A DNA stretch of 64,000 nt, taken from contig NZ_CP023407.1 in assembly GCF_003665435.1 (NCBI RefSeq), positions 5,877,501-5,941,500 on the forward strand, given 5' to 3'. A program made the translations under genes and the position numbers. Below the pieces are notes generated by a model, which saw nothing but the letters and a program-made list of their open reading frames with translations, searched no databases and was not told where the DNA came from. This document shows positions 27,187 through 33,617 of this stretch, piece after piece. Position 1 is the stretch's first letter; every line of letters begins with the position of its first letter. Source of the DNA: Streptomyces fungicidicus (GTDB taxonomy: Bacteria; Actinomycetota; Actinomycetes; Streptomycetales; Streptomycetaceae).

Positions 27187-27609
27187 CTAGAGCCCGAACA
27201 GGTCCGGCTTGACCGCCAGTTCGCGGAAAATGTCCTGCGGGTCCGGCACCAGCTTGCGCTTCGTCAGGTCCAGCAGCCCGCCGACCGCGGTGATCTCGGC
27301 GGCGACGGTGCCGTCGGCCCTGGTGATCGTCTGCTCGATGGTGAAGACCTTGCCGCCGCTCCAGGCGAAGACGCAGCTCACATCGGCCTCGTCACCGGCG
27401 AGCAGTTCCCGCTTGTAGCGGATGGTGGTCTCCAGCGCGACCGGTCCCACGCCCTGGGAGATGAGCCCGGACTGGGTGATCCCCGCCTCCTGGAGCAGCG
27501 ACCAGCGCGCGTGCTCCGCGTAGTTGAGGTACACGGCCTGGTTGAGGTGGCCCTGTACGTCGGTCTCGTATCCGCGCACGGTCACACGGACGGAAAACGG
27601 CTCGCTCAC
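27187..27609 (-). CDS. Acyl-CoA thioesterase (4HBT hot-dog fold)
   Basis: This 140-residue protein has the 4HBT signature: YETDVQGHLNQAVYLNYAEHARW near the N-terminus with the catalytic Asp in place of the canonical Asp17, then the central strand pattern ETTIRYKRELLAGDEADVSC. It hydrolyses an acyl-CoA thioester of unknown chain. The frame is open to 27675, but GTG at 27609 has an AAGGGGA site and starts the fold. The 223 bp between its stop and the GH25 start contain the GH25 promoter region and no gene. Confidence 0.85.
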   Translation of the reverse strand: MSEPFSVRVTVRGYETDVQGHLNQAVYLNYAEHARWSLLQEAGITQSGLISQGVGPVALETTIRYKRELLAGDEADVSCVFAWSGGKVFTIEQTITRADGTVAAEITAVGGLLDLTKRKLVPDPQDIFRELAVKPDLFGL

Positions 27610-27671
27610 TGCGTCTGTCCCCTTCACGCCTGCTCGGTTCGGTGCATCGTCCACCGATCTTGGCACGCGCC

Positions 27672-28301
27672 TCACACCCGGCGCGGCGAGGCCAGCAGAT
27701 AGCGCGCCCGCGTCCTCGGCTCCGTGTACGCGCCGACCTGCCAGCCGGCCCCCTCCAGGGTGGCCGCACAGGCCCGCAGCGACTCGCCGTCCGGTGCGTA
27801 CACGGCGACCGCCTCCGGCTGCGGGGTCTCCCGCACGCGGTAACCGCCCTCACCGTCGGTGGCCGGGCGGTGTCCGGCGGCCTCCAGGGCGAGCGCGGCG
27901 GCCTGCACCAGATGCGAACGCTCCCAGCCGCAGGGCCGGTCCGTCGCCCCGTCGGGATTGGTCATCCGGCGCAGCTCCAGCATGCCCTGCCAGGCGCCGC
28001 GCACCTCTCGGAGCCGGGCGGGGCCCGACTCCGGCGCGGGGTGTTCGCCGCCGACGCGCGCGGCGAACACGCTGGTCGCGGCGGGTGCCGTCACCGGCTC
28101 GGGCGCCGCCTCCGCCTCCGCCTCACGCGCCCGGTGTCCCGCCGGGGTCAGGAAGTGGTCGTGCGGCGGCCTGGGGTGCCGGAAGGCGAGCCCGCGCTTC
28201 ACCAGCGCGGCGAGCTGTGCCGGCGTACCCCGCAGCCGCCCGGTGCCGGGATCGGCGGCGTCGACGATGCGGCGCTGCGCGGCGGTGAGCGGTCGGGTCA
28301 T
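27672..28301 (-). CDS. Conserved hypothetical with winged-helix-like N-terminus
   Basis: This 209-residue protein begins LTAAQRRIVDAADPGTGRLR, then QLAALVKRGLAFRHPRPPHD and FLTPAGHRAREAEAE, which reads like a small winged helix. The C-terminal half has EAVAVYAPDGESLRACAATL and GAGWQVGAYTEPRTRARYLL, a compact alpha/beta domain. Function is unknown. It overlaps the DUF397 gene by ATGA and so belongs to the XRE-DUF397 transcription unit. Its 5' 430 bp form part of the 600-bp direct repeat with 31865-32464, where a damaged copy of this gene lies. Confidence 0.7.
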   Translation of the reverse strand: MTRPLTAAQRRIVDAADPGTGRLRGTPAQLAALVKRGLAFRHPRPPHDHFLTPAGHRAREAEAEAAPEPVTAPAATSVFAARVGGEHPAPESGPARLREVRGAWQGMLELRRMTNPDGATDRPCGWERSHLVQAAALALEAAGHRPATDGEGGYRVRETPQPEAVAVYAPDGESLRACAATLEGAGWQVGAYTEPRTRARYLLASPRRV

Positions 28302-28460
28302 CGTCGTCCGGAGGCGTACGGGAGGAAGGCGGTCCACTGGTGGGGGGCGAAGGTCAGGCGGGGGCCCCGTATGTGCTTCGAGTCGCGGACGTGGATGGTT
28401 CCGGGGGTGAGGGCGACCTCGACGCACTCGGGGCCGTCGTTCGTGCTGTAGCTGCTCTTG
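27863..28460. repeat. Direct repeat, copy 1 (partner 31865-32464)
   Basis: About 598 bp covering most of the 27672 gene and the 3' two-thirds of the DUF397 gene recur at 31865-32464 in the same orientation, with only scattered differences by eye. Identity stops abruptly inside the DUF397 gene (ctcttg, then divergence) and inside the hypothetical gene. The two copies are about 4.0 kb apart. Confidence 0.9.
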
Positions 28461-28507
28461 TGCCATACCAACTCGGTGCTGTCACCGTTCAAGGGCGTCA
28501 GACTCAT
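28298..28507 (-). CDS. DUF397 protein (copy 1)
   Basis: This 69-residue DUF397 protein has the family pattern WHKSSYSTNDGPECVEVAL followed by IHVRDSKHIRGPRLTFAPHQW. In Streptomyces such small proteins are encoded next to WhiJ-type XRE regulators and modulate their action. Here it is coupled by ATGA overlaps to both the upstream XRE remnant (stop at 28504) and the downstream 27672 gene. Its C-terminal two-thirds are nearly identical to copy 2 at 32302, while the N-terminus (SLTPLNGDSTELV) differs. Confidence 0.88.
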   Translation of the reverse strand: MSLTPLNGDSTELVWHKSSYSTNDGPECVEVALTPGTIHVRDSKHIRGPRLTFAPHQWTAFLPYASGRR

Positions 28508-28732
28508 GTCTCTCCCAGCAGTTTCTCGATGTAGGCCAGTGACTTTCGAGGCGTGAGGGCCTGGGCCCGGATGATCCCATAGCGCAGTTCGAGGATCTGG
28601 ATCTCCCTGCGGTCCGAGGTCAATCGGCTGACGAGCTGGATGTCGCTGTGCCCCACAGTGGCGCCGTCCTTGAGCCGCAGCAGGTGGAAAGGGCCATCGA
28701 GCCCGCTGTTGTCCTCGGAATCCAGCGGCAGT
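28504..28732 (-). pseudogene. XRE (WhiJ-type) regulator, C-terminal fragment split by IS
   Basis: Reading on the minus strand, 28732-28504 encodes PLDSEDNSGLDGPFHLLRLK then DGATVGHSDIQLVSRLTSD, ending RKSLAYIEKLLGET. It aligns without gaps to the C-terminus of the intact regulator at 32508 (MPTDREDHAGIDGSFQLLRL and RESLAFIEKVLGET). The preceding residues NVDIQVL lie on the far side of the IS at 29626, and rejoining 28732 to 29626 restores the codons for VLPLDSED exactly. The upper fragment is listed separately. Confidence 0.88.
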
Positions 28733-29622
28733 GAGGCTTTTCCATCATCGGCCTGAGCTGGCCAAATGCAGGGTGAGGACGGCTTGGATGAGGCTGGTGA
28801 TCCGGGTGGTCGAGCATCGGATCTTGCGAAGGAGACGCCAGGACTTGAGGGTGGCCATGGCCTGCTCGACGAGTGCGCGGATCTTCGCGTGGGACCGGTT
28901 CACCGCCTGCTGACCGGTGGACAGGGTCTCCCACCGCCCCCAGCACGGGGTGCGGACCGTACCGCCGGCACCCCGGCTTCGGCCGGCTGCTGTGGGCCTC
29001 ACCGGTCTTGCCCGGAGCTGTCCACGACGTTCGCGCGGCTCGCGAACCATGGCATCGTCGACGCCCTCGCCGAGGCTGGCATCGCATGCTGGGCCGACAA
29101 GGGCTAGGATCGGCGAGGACCTGCACGTTCATCCCGTGCCTCTTGTGCTTCCCCGAGTAGTAGGGCCGGTCCGCGGCGATCCGGTCGATCGGCAGCAGGG
29201 TCCCGTCCAGCAGCACGAACGCCTTCGACGACGCCGTCCGGACTGCCTCCGCAAGAGTCGGCGCGAGAGCGGCCAGGATCTCGACGGCCTCGGTGATGTA
29301 CCGGTACGCGGTCGTGGTCCCGATGCCGAACCCGGCCGCGAGCTGGGCATACGGGTGGCCGTTGCGGAGGTGGGCGAGGGTGAGCAGGGCCTGACGGCCG
29401 GCACTCAGGCGCCGCCATCGGGTACCGAGCTCCTGGCGGCGCCGGCGGAGTTTGGCGGACAGGAAGCGCAGGGCAGAACTGGACACGTCGACGCCCGACG
29501 GGTAGACAAGCACACGAAGCCTCTGGTGGAGCCGGATTTCTTGGTCGAAAACCCATCTACCAGGGGCTTCACCTGTCTGTCACCCCAACTGCCCCTCCAG
29601 CCGGACAGGTTGGAAAGAGCTC
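28733..29622 (-). mobile_element. IS5-family-like insertion sequence, about 890 bp
   Basis: The element begins GAGGCTTTTCCATC at 28733 and, on the other strand, GAGCTCTTTCCAAC at 29622, an imperfect terminal inverted repeat (11 of 17 matches). It is flanked by AGT at 28730-28732 and AGT at 29623-29625, a probable 3-bp target duplication. Removing the element plus one AGT restores an open XRE reading frame, which fixes the borders. The transposase inside is inactive (see next entry). Confidence 0.8.
28755..29513 (-). pseudogene. IS5-type transposase with internal inversion and frameshift
   Basis: The minus strand encodes the N-terminal half: an HTH part (ALLTLAHLRNGHPYAQLAAG, FGIGTTTAYRYITEAVEIL) and the first DDE segment FVLLDGTLLPIDRIAADRPYY and HGMNVQVLADP. 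The C-terminal part, GAGGTVRTP to ATLKSWRLLRKIRCSTTRI, is also on the minus strand. The middle segment, expected as FGRLLWASPVLPGAVHDVRA then NHGIVDALAEAGIACWADKG, is instead readable on the plus strand at about 28975-29106. So roughly 130 bp, including the second catalytic Asp region, are inverted. Within the inverted piece an extra base in gcgaaccatgg shifts the frame. The gene cannot make active transposase. Confidence 0.82.
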
Positions 29623-29625
29623 AGT

Positions 29626-29760
29626 ACCTGGATGTCGACGTTCCGCATCTGGCCGACCTCCAACAGCCGTTCGAGCTGGCGCCGCAGGACCATCTTGCCC
29701 CCAGCCGGCCGTCGCAGCGCAGCCTCACCATGCACAACTCGTTCACAACTGCTCCACTGC
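29626..29760 (-). pseudogene. XRE (WhiJ-type) regulator, middle fragment, N-terminus lost
   Basis: The minus strand encodes RVVHGEAALRRPAGGKMVLR followed by RQLERLLEVGQMRNVDIQVL, matching NFVQEEVTLRRPLGGRMVM to RNVEIQVM in the intact paralogue at 32508. The HTH-containing N-terminal half is missing: similarity ends near 29750, where the plus-strand toxin fragment begins. The gene is therefore broken twice, once by the IS on its 3' side and once by a rearrangement that removed its 5' half. Confidence 0.8.
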
Positions 29761-29766
29761 GGATGA

Positions 29767-30126
29767 ACGGGCGCATGCCAGAGCATCGGAGAATGCTGCA
29801 TTTATTCCAGCAGGCCGGACGTTGATACCGGCGGGTACTTCTGGGTTCAGGGGCACGGAGAGTTTGACCTGGCTTCCGATCGGCTCCATCCGTTGATCAG
29901 AGCCAACATGGGCGAGATTCCTGCTGCGGCGAGCCCTGGCGGCGGTAAGTTCTTTGGCTCGCATGTCGAGGTTCAGGCGGCCACTATCATGAGGATTCTG
30001 GCCAAACAGTCGGGATCCGGGGGTTTGACTGGCCGGCTGATGGTTTCAAAGCCTGGCGGGCCATGCGGTTTCTGCGCGCCAAACGTGGCAGGAATGTTGC
30101 CGGGGAGCTCATTGCTGGCGGTTTGA
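29767..30126 (+). pseudogene. DddA/SCP1.201-like deaminase toxin tip, truncated
   Basis: An open frame of 119 codons after a stop at 29764 reads VDTGGYFWVQGHGEFDLASD, then GSHVEVQAATIMRIL, then KPGGPCGFCAPNVAGMLPGS and LLAV at the end. H-V-E and P-C-x-x-C are the zinc and catalytic motifs of the cytidine-deaminase fold, and the HVExQxA / CGFC pair matches the SCP1.201-like family that includes the double-stranded DNA cytosine deaminase DddA. These domains sit at the C-terminus of large secreted polymorphic toxins; here the carrier is missing and no good start codon exists (TTG 29893, ATG 29908). Base composition is more A/T-rich than the surroundings. Confidence 0.75.
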
Positions 30127-30234
30127 TCTCAGCGCGGGCAAGTTTTCAGTGAGGTACCCTTCTGATGCATTCGCCAAGGCGTGGCCCAGTTGCCGCGCCT
30201 TGGCTGCTTTCCTAAAGGCCACTATGCTGGCCTT

Positions 30235-30990
30235 ATGGATATGAGCGGCGATAAGTTGAATCCATGCGCGATCATCGATCTCACCGACTGGGCTGAACTC
30301 GAGAATGCCGACGGGTCGGCCTTCCCGGTTACTCCGACCAAGCTGCACGACTTGGCGTCGGGTGACTTTTCCAAAGTGACGAGTTCACTTAACCACCTGT
30401 ATGACGCTCTTCTCAACGACGGAGTCGTCTACTCTGCGACCGCGCCGGCTTTCAGGTATGTCGCCGCACTTCTGGGCGACCGCGAAAGTCGAGCCGCTCT
30501 CACTCCTTCATGGGATGGGGGGAAATTCCCACTCCGAAGCAAGCTCCTTTCATGGCTGGCCGACGTGGCCTTCGATGTCAGTATTGAGCAGGAGCAGCGC
30601 ATTCGAGAGTTGGGGGCGTATTCGCCGACCGAGCCATTTCCCGATTTCTTGAACATCAGGAGTATCTACCCGGAAGCTTATCCGGGCGTCGCCTCCTACT
30701 TTGATGACTCTGATCCGAGAGTGGTTGAGGCGGCTCTTGTCGCGGCCGTTCGATTTCTGGAGTCCCCGGCATTGGCGATGCACCGCAGGAGGTTGACTTC
30801 TTTGCTGGAGAACGTTCTAGCGCAAAGCTCCAGCGAACGGCATAGAAGTTTGGCCTCCGAGGCGTTGGCGTCTTGGGAGCAAGGGCGCATGTTGATGGAA
30901 CCCCTTACCGATCCACTCCCCTCCGACGGGCGCGGGAAGGATTACAATTCGCACGGCAAACGGGGATCAGTTGACGAGCCGCCGTTTTAG
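30235..30990 (+). CDS. Probable immunity protein, HEAT-like
   Basis: This 251-residue protein begins KLNPCAIIDLTDWAELENAD and contains LNHLYDALLNDGVVYSATAP, AFRYVAALLGDRESRAAL and DDSDPRVVEAALVAAVRFLE, the pattern of HEAT-like proteins common next to actinobacterial toxins. Its position 108 bp downstream of the deaminase tip, same strand, fits a toxin-immunity order. Codon usage and GC are clearly lower than in the neighbours, a sign of transfer. ATG at 30235 is the first of two close starts (30241 is next); the ribosome site is weak. The frame is intact, unlike the toxin. No immunity family could be named with certainty. Confidence 0.7.
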   Translation: MDMSGDKLNPCAIIDLTDWAELENADGSAFPVTPTKLHDLASGDFSKVTSSLNHLYDALLNDGVVYSATAPAFRYVAALLGDRESRAALTPSWDGGKFPLRSKLLSWLADVAFDVSIEQEQRIRELGAYSPTEPFPDFLNIRSIYPEAYPGVASYFDDSDPRVVEAALVAAVRFLESPALAMHRRRLTSLLENVLAQSSSERHRSLASEALASWEQGRMLMEPLTDPLPSDGRGKDYNSHGKRGSVDEPPF

Positions 30991-31097
30991 CCTCGATCTT
31001 TCGTGAGGGCCCGCCGATGGGGTCGGTGGACCCTTTCGCTTTCTGGAGCTGATGGTGGGCAGGCCGGTGGCCCGGCTGTCGCGTCGGGTGCCCTGGC

Positions 31098-31844
31098 CTA
31101 CCGCAGGACGGGGCAGTTGGCGGATGTGTATTCGTCCGCGATGTTGAACACGCTGGCGCAGTGTGGGCATTCGGCCTTGCCGAAGAGGTGGGCGATTCCG
31201 TCGGCGAGGGTCTCGTGCCCGTCACGGACGGCGGTCTCGTGCATCCACCGGCCGATGTCGGGGAGTTCCTCGGAGGACGCCGGCCGCAGGCAGCGACGGT
31301 CCACGTCGCCCAGGTGCCAGTCCCGGATCGCTGAATAGCGCCCGTGGTCCCCGATGGCGATCGTCACTTCCACGGCGCAGTGGGGGCAGGCCAGGTGGTA
31401 GAAGTCGTCCGCGAAGTCCCCCAGGACGGCACTCCAGTGGTACTCCTCCTTGGCCGCGAGCGAATCGAGGAAGGTCGCGAGGTAGTCGACCGGCCGCGAT
31501 TGCAGGTGCCGGTCCAACAGCTTGCGGAACTCCGAGATCGTGTCGGCGCAGTCCGCTAGCAGATCGTCGCAGCCGTGGTGTCCTGCCGCGCGTCGCAGGA
31601 CCGCTCCGGCCAGTCCACGCGCCCGTGCGCTCCTCGCGGCGAGACGCACCAGGCGCGGCAGGGCGGCAAAGCCGGCGGGGAAGACGAGGTCGTGTTCGAG
31701 GACCAGCCGGTATCCCAGTTCCTCCCATGCTGCGGCGTTGTCCTCGAGCTCCACTCGTTCCAGAAGCGCGGGGACGCGATCGACATCCCCGTAGCAGTCG
31801 TGCATCTGCGTCCAGTTCACCACCTGGGCATTAAAGCGCCCCAT
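31098..31844 (-). CDS. HEAT-like protein with two Cys pairs
   Basis: This 248-residue protein begins FNAQVVNWTQMHDCYGDVDR and has LVLEHDLVFPAGFAALPRLV, the same family plan as the likely immunity protein at 30235. The C-terminal half adds LACPHCAVEVTIAIGD and AECPHCASVFNIADEY plus NCPVL, two CxxC units that may bind zinc. ATG at 31844 starts the conserved segment. Immediately upstream the damaged direct-repeat copy begins, so the native promoter may have been lost. Function unknown; an immunity role is inference. The 107 bp between 30991 and 31097 hold nothing recognisable. Confidence 0.7.
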   Translation of the reverse strand: MGRFNAQVVNWTQMHDCYGDVDRVPALLERVELEDNAAAWEELGYRLVLEHDLVFPAGFAALPRLVRLAARSARARGLAGAVLRRAAGHHGCDDLLADCADTISEFRKLLDRHLQSRPVDYLATFLDSLAAKEEYHWSAVLGDFADDFYHLACPHCAVEVTIAIGDHGRYSAIRDWHLGDVDRRCLRPASSEELPDIGRWMHETAVRDGHETLADGIAHLFGKAECPHCASVFNIADEYTSANCPVLR

Positions 31845-32305
31845 GGCAGCCGGGGTGGACGCCTCCGGGCGGTCCGGCGGCCTCCAGGGCGAGCGCCGGC
31901 GGCCTGCACCAGATGCGCGCGTTCCCAGCCGCAGGGCCGGTCCGTCGCCCCGTCGGGGTTGGTCATCCGGCGCAGCTCCAGCATCCCCTGCCAGGCGCCG
32001 CGCACCTCCCGGAACCGGGCGGGGCCCGACTCCGGCGCGGGGTGCTCGCCGCCGACACGCGCGGCGAACACCCCGGTCGCGGCGGGTGCCGTCACCAGTT
32101 CGGGCGCCGCCGCGTTTGCCTCCGTCTCGCACGCCCGGTGTCCCGCCGGGGTCAGGAAGTGGTCGTGCGGCGGCCTCGGGTGCCGGAAGGCGAGCCCGCG
32201 CTTCACCAGAGCGGCGAGCTGTGCCGGCGTACCCCTCAGCCGCCCCGTGTCGGGATCGGCGGCGTCGACGGGACGGCGCTGCGCGGCGGTGAGCGGTCGG
32301 GTCAT
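31817..32305 (-). pseudogene. Truncated copy of the 27672 gene
   Basis: From 32305 the frame encodes MTRPLTAAQRRPVDAADPDT and onward almost identically to the gene at 27672. Near 31892 a one-base insertion (gcgccggcgg versus gcgcggcgg) shifts the frame, and similarity ends at about 31865, so the C-terminal alpha/beta domain is lost. The residual open frame finishes at 31817 in unrelated sequence inside the 31098 gene. Confidence 0.8.
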
Positions 32306-32464
32306 CGTCGTCCGGAGGCGTACGGGAGGAAGGCGGCCCACTGGTGGGGGGCGAAGGTCAGGCGGGGGCCTCGTATGTGCTTCGAGTCGCGGACGTGGAT
32401 GGTTCCGGGGGTGAGGGCGACCTCGACGCACTCGGGGCCGTCAGCGGTGCTGTAGCTGCTCTTG
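31865..32464. repeat. Direct repeat, copy 2 (partner 27863-28460)
   Basis: About 600 bp almost identical to 27863-28460 and in the same orientation. Together the copies bracket the XRE remnant, the IS, the deaminase tip, its likely immunity gene and the 31098 gene, so recombination between them would delete or duplicate a segment of about 4.0 kb. Confidence 0.9.
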
Positions 32465-32511
32465 AACCACTCCAGTGGGCGACCGTGCTCCGTGGAGGGG
32501 TTGGTCATCAT
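32302..32511 (-). CDS. DUF397 protein (copy 2)
   Basis: This 69-residue DUF397 protein has WFKSSYSTADGPECVEVALT, and its last 50 residues match copy 1 at 28298 with a single change. The N-terminal third differs (MMTNPSTEHGRPLE). It is coupled by ATGA to the intact XRE gene upstream and to the damaged copy of the 27672 gene downstream. In this family the small protein probably works with its XRE partner in developmental or antibiotic control. Confidence 0.88.
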   Translation of the reverse strand: MMTNPSTEHGRPLEWFKSSYSTADGPECVEVALTPGTIHVRDSKHIRGPRLTFAPHQWAAFLPYASGRR

Positions 32512-33335
32512 GTCTCTCCCAACACTTTCTCGATGAAGGCGAGCGACTCACGAGGGGTGAGAGCCTGGGCTCGGATGGCGCCGTAGCGGACCTCGCAGAT
32601 CTGGATCTCCTTGACGTGCGAGATCAGCCGACTCGTGAGCTGCACTTCGTTGTGAGCCACCGTAACCCCCTCCTTGAGCCGCAGGAGTTGGAACGACCCG
32701 TCGATACCGGCGTGGTCCTCGCGGTCGGTGGGCATCACCTGGATCTCCACGTTCCGCCGGTGACCGATCTCCAACAGGTGTGCGAGCTGCTTGCGCATCA
32801 CCATTCTGCCCCCGAGCGGACGGCGCAACGTCACCTCTTCCTGGACGAAGTTGAAGACCGGCGCGGGCTGCTGATCGAAGATCTTCTGGCGTGCCAGGCG
32901 CCCCTCGACGAGCTCGTCCACCTGTTCCTCGGAGAACGGGGGTCGCCTCATGACGTAGAGATTTCTCGCGTACTCCTCGGTCTGGAGCAGGCCGTGCACG
33001 ACCGAGTTGGCGTAAGCGCACAGCTCGACCGCCTCTGACTCCAGTTTCGCGTGGTCCCGCACCTTCTTGGGGAACCGGGCCTTCGCCACATCGTGCTTCA
33101 GCCCCGAGATCAGCCCGCTCGCTTCGAGCACCCGGTCCGCCGCCTCCAGGAACTCCTCCGCCGGAGCCCTGCGCCCGCGCTCGACGGACGACACCTGCTC
33201 CTCGCTGTACCTGATGGCCGTGGCGAGACCGGCCTGGGTCATGCCCTCCCGCTCCCGGCACATCTTGATGACCCTGCCGACGGTCCGCAGAACGGCCGCC
33301 GACTCCTCGTCCGCGCCGTAAGGTTCCACGCTCAT
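32508..33335 (-). CDS. XRE-family regulator, WhiJ type (HTH plus DUF5753)
   Basis: This 275-residue protein has an N-terminal HTH, KMCREREGMTQAGLATAIRY and SEEQVSSVERGRRAP, then the DUF5753-type sensor domain: YANSVVHGLLQTEEYARNLY, PAPVFNFVQEEVTLRRPLGG and a C-terminal RESLAFIEKVLGET. WhiJ-type regulators of Streptomyces work with a DUF397 protein and often an HATPase anti-sigma-like protein encoded divergently. Here DUF397 is coupled downstream, while only the tail of an HATPase gene remains at 33519-33606. ATG at 33335 was chosen over upstream starts because the fold begins there. This is the intact paralogue of the split regulator. Confidence 0.9.
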   Translation of the reverse strand: MSVEPYGADEESAAVLRTVGRVIKMCREREGMTQAGLATAIRYSEEQVSSVERGRRAPAEEFLEAADRVLEASGLISGLKHDVAKARFPKKVRDHAKLESEAVELCAYANSVVHGLLQTEEYARNLYVMRRPPFSEEQVDELVEGRLARQKIFDQQPAPVFNFVQEEVTLRRPLGGRMVMRKQLAHLLEIGHRRNVEIQVMPTDREDHAGIDGSFQLLRLKEGVTVAHNEVQLTSRLISHVKEIQICEVRYGAIRAQALTPRESLAFIEKVLGET

Positions 33336-33518
33336 GCCCTCACACCTCCATGTGCCACCCGTGCCCAACTCGCCGCCTGTACGAGGCGTCACGCGTCGCG
33401 ACCCGGACAGACCCGGACAGCATCCGCACGGTCACCCTGCATACCGGAATCATCACTGCGCGGAGTAAGGCCGACCGGCCCATGAACGTAGATATCGCCC
33501 CGACCGCACGCTGCGACC

Positions 33519-33606
33519 CTCCTCGTCGAGGCGCTGGCCTCCCACTGGGGGACGCCCGCCGGCGACCCGTACACCAAGACGGTGTGGTGCGAGGTCGCCC
33601 TGTGTT
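33519..33606 (+). pseudogene. HATPase (anti-sigma-like) C-terminal remnant
   Basis: The plus strand encodes LLVEALASHWGTPAGDPYTK then TVWCEVALC and a stop at 33604-33606. This is the usual last segment of small Streptomyces HATPase_c proteins (LLVEALA-x-x-WG ... KTVWCE). The preceding sequence does not encode the N, G1 or G2 boxes, so only the 3' end is left. The rest of the 282-bp gap between 33336 and 33617 has no recognisable gene. Confidence 0.7.
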
Positions 33607-33617
33607 GAGCGGTGGGA

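Noticed and set aside
30991..31097. Possible short gene between the immunity-like gene and the 31098 gene
   Set aside because: Short open frames exist on both strands but none has a ribosome site, sensible composition or recognisable motif.
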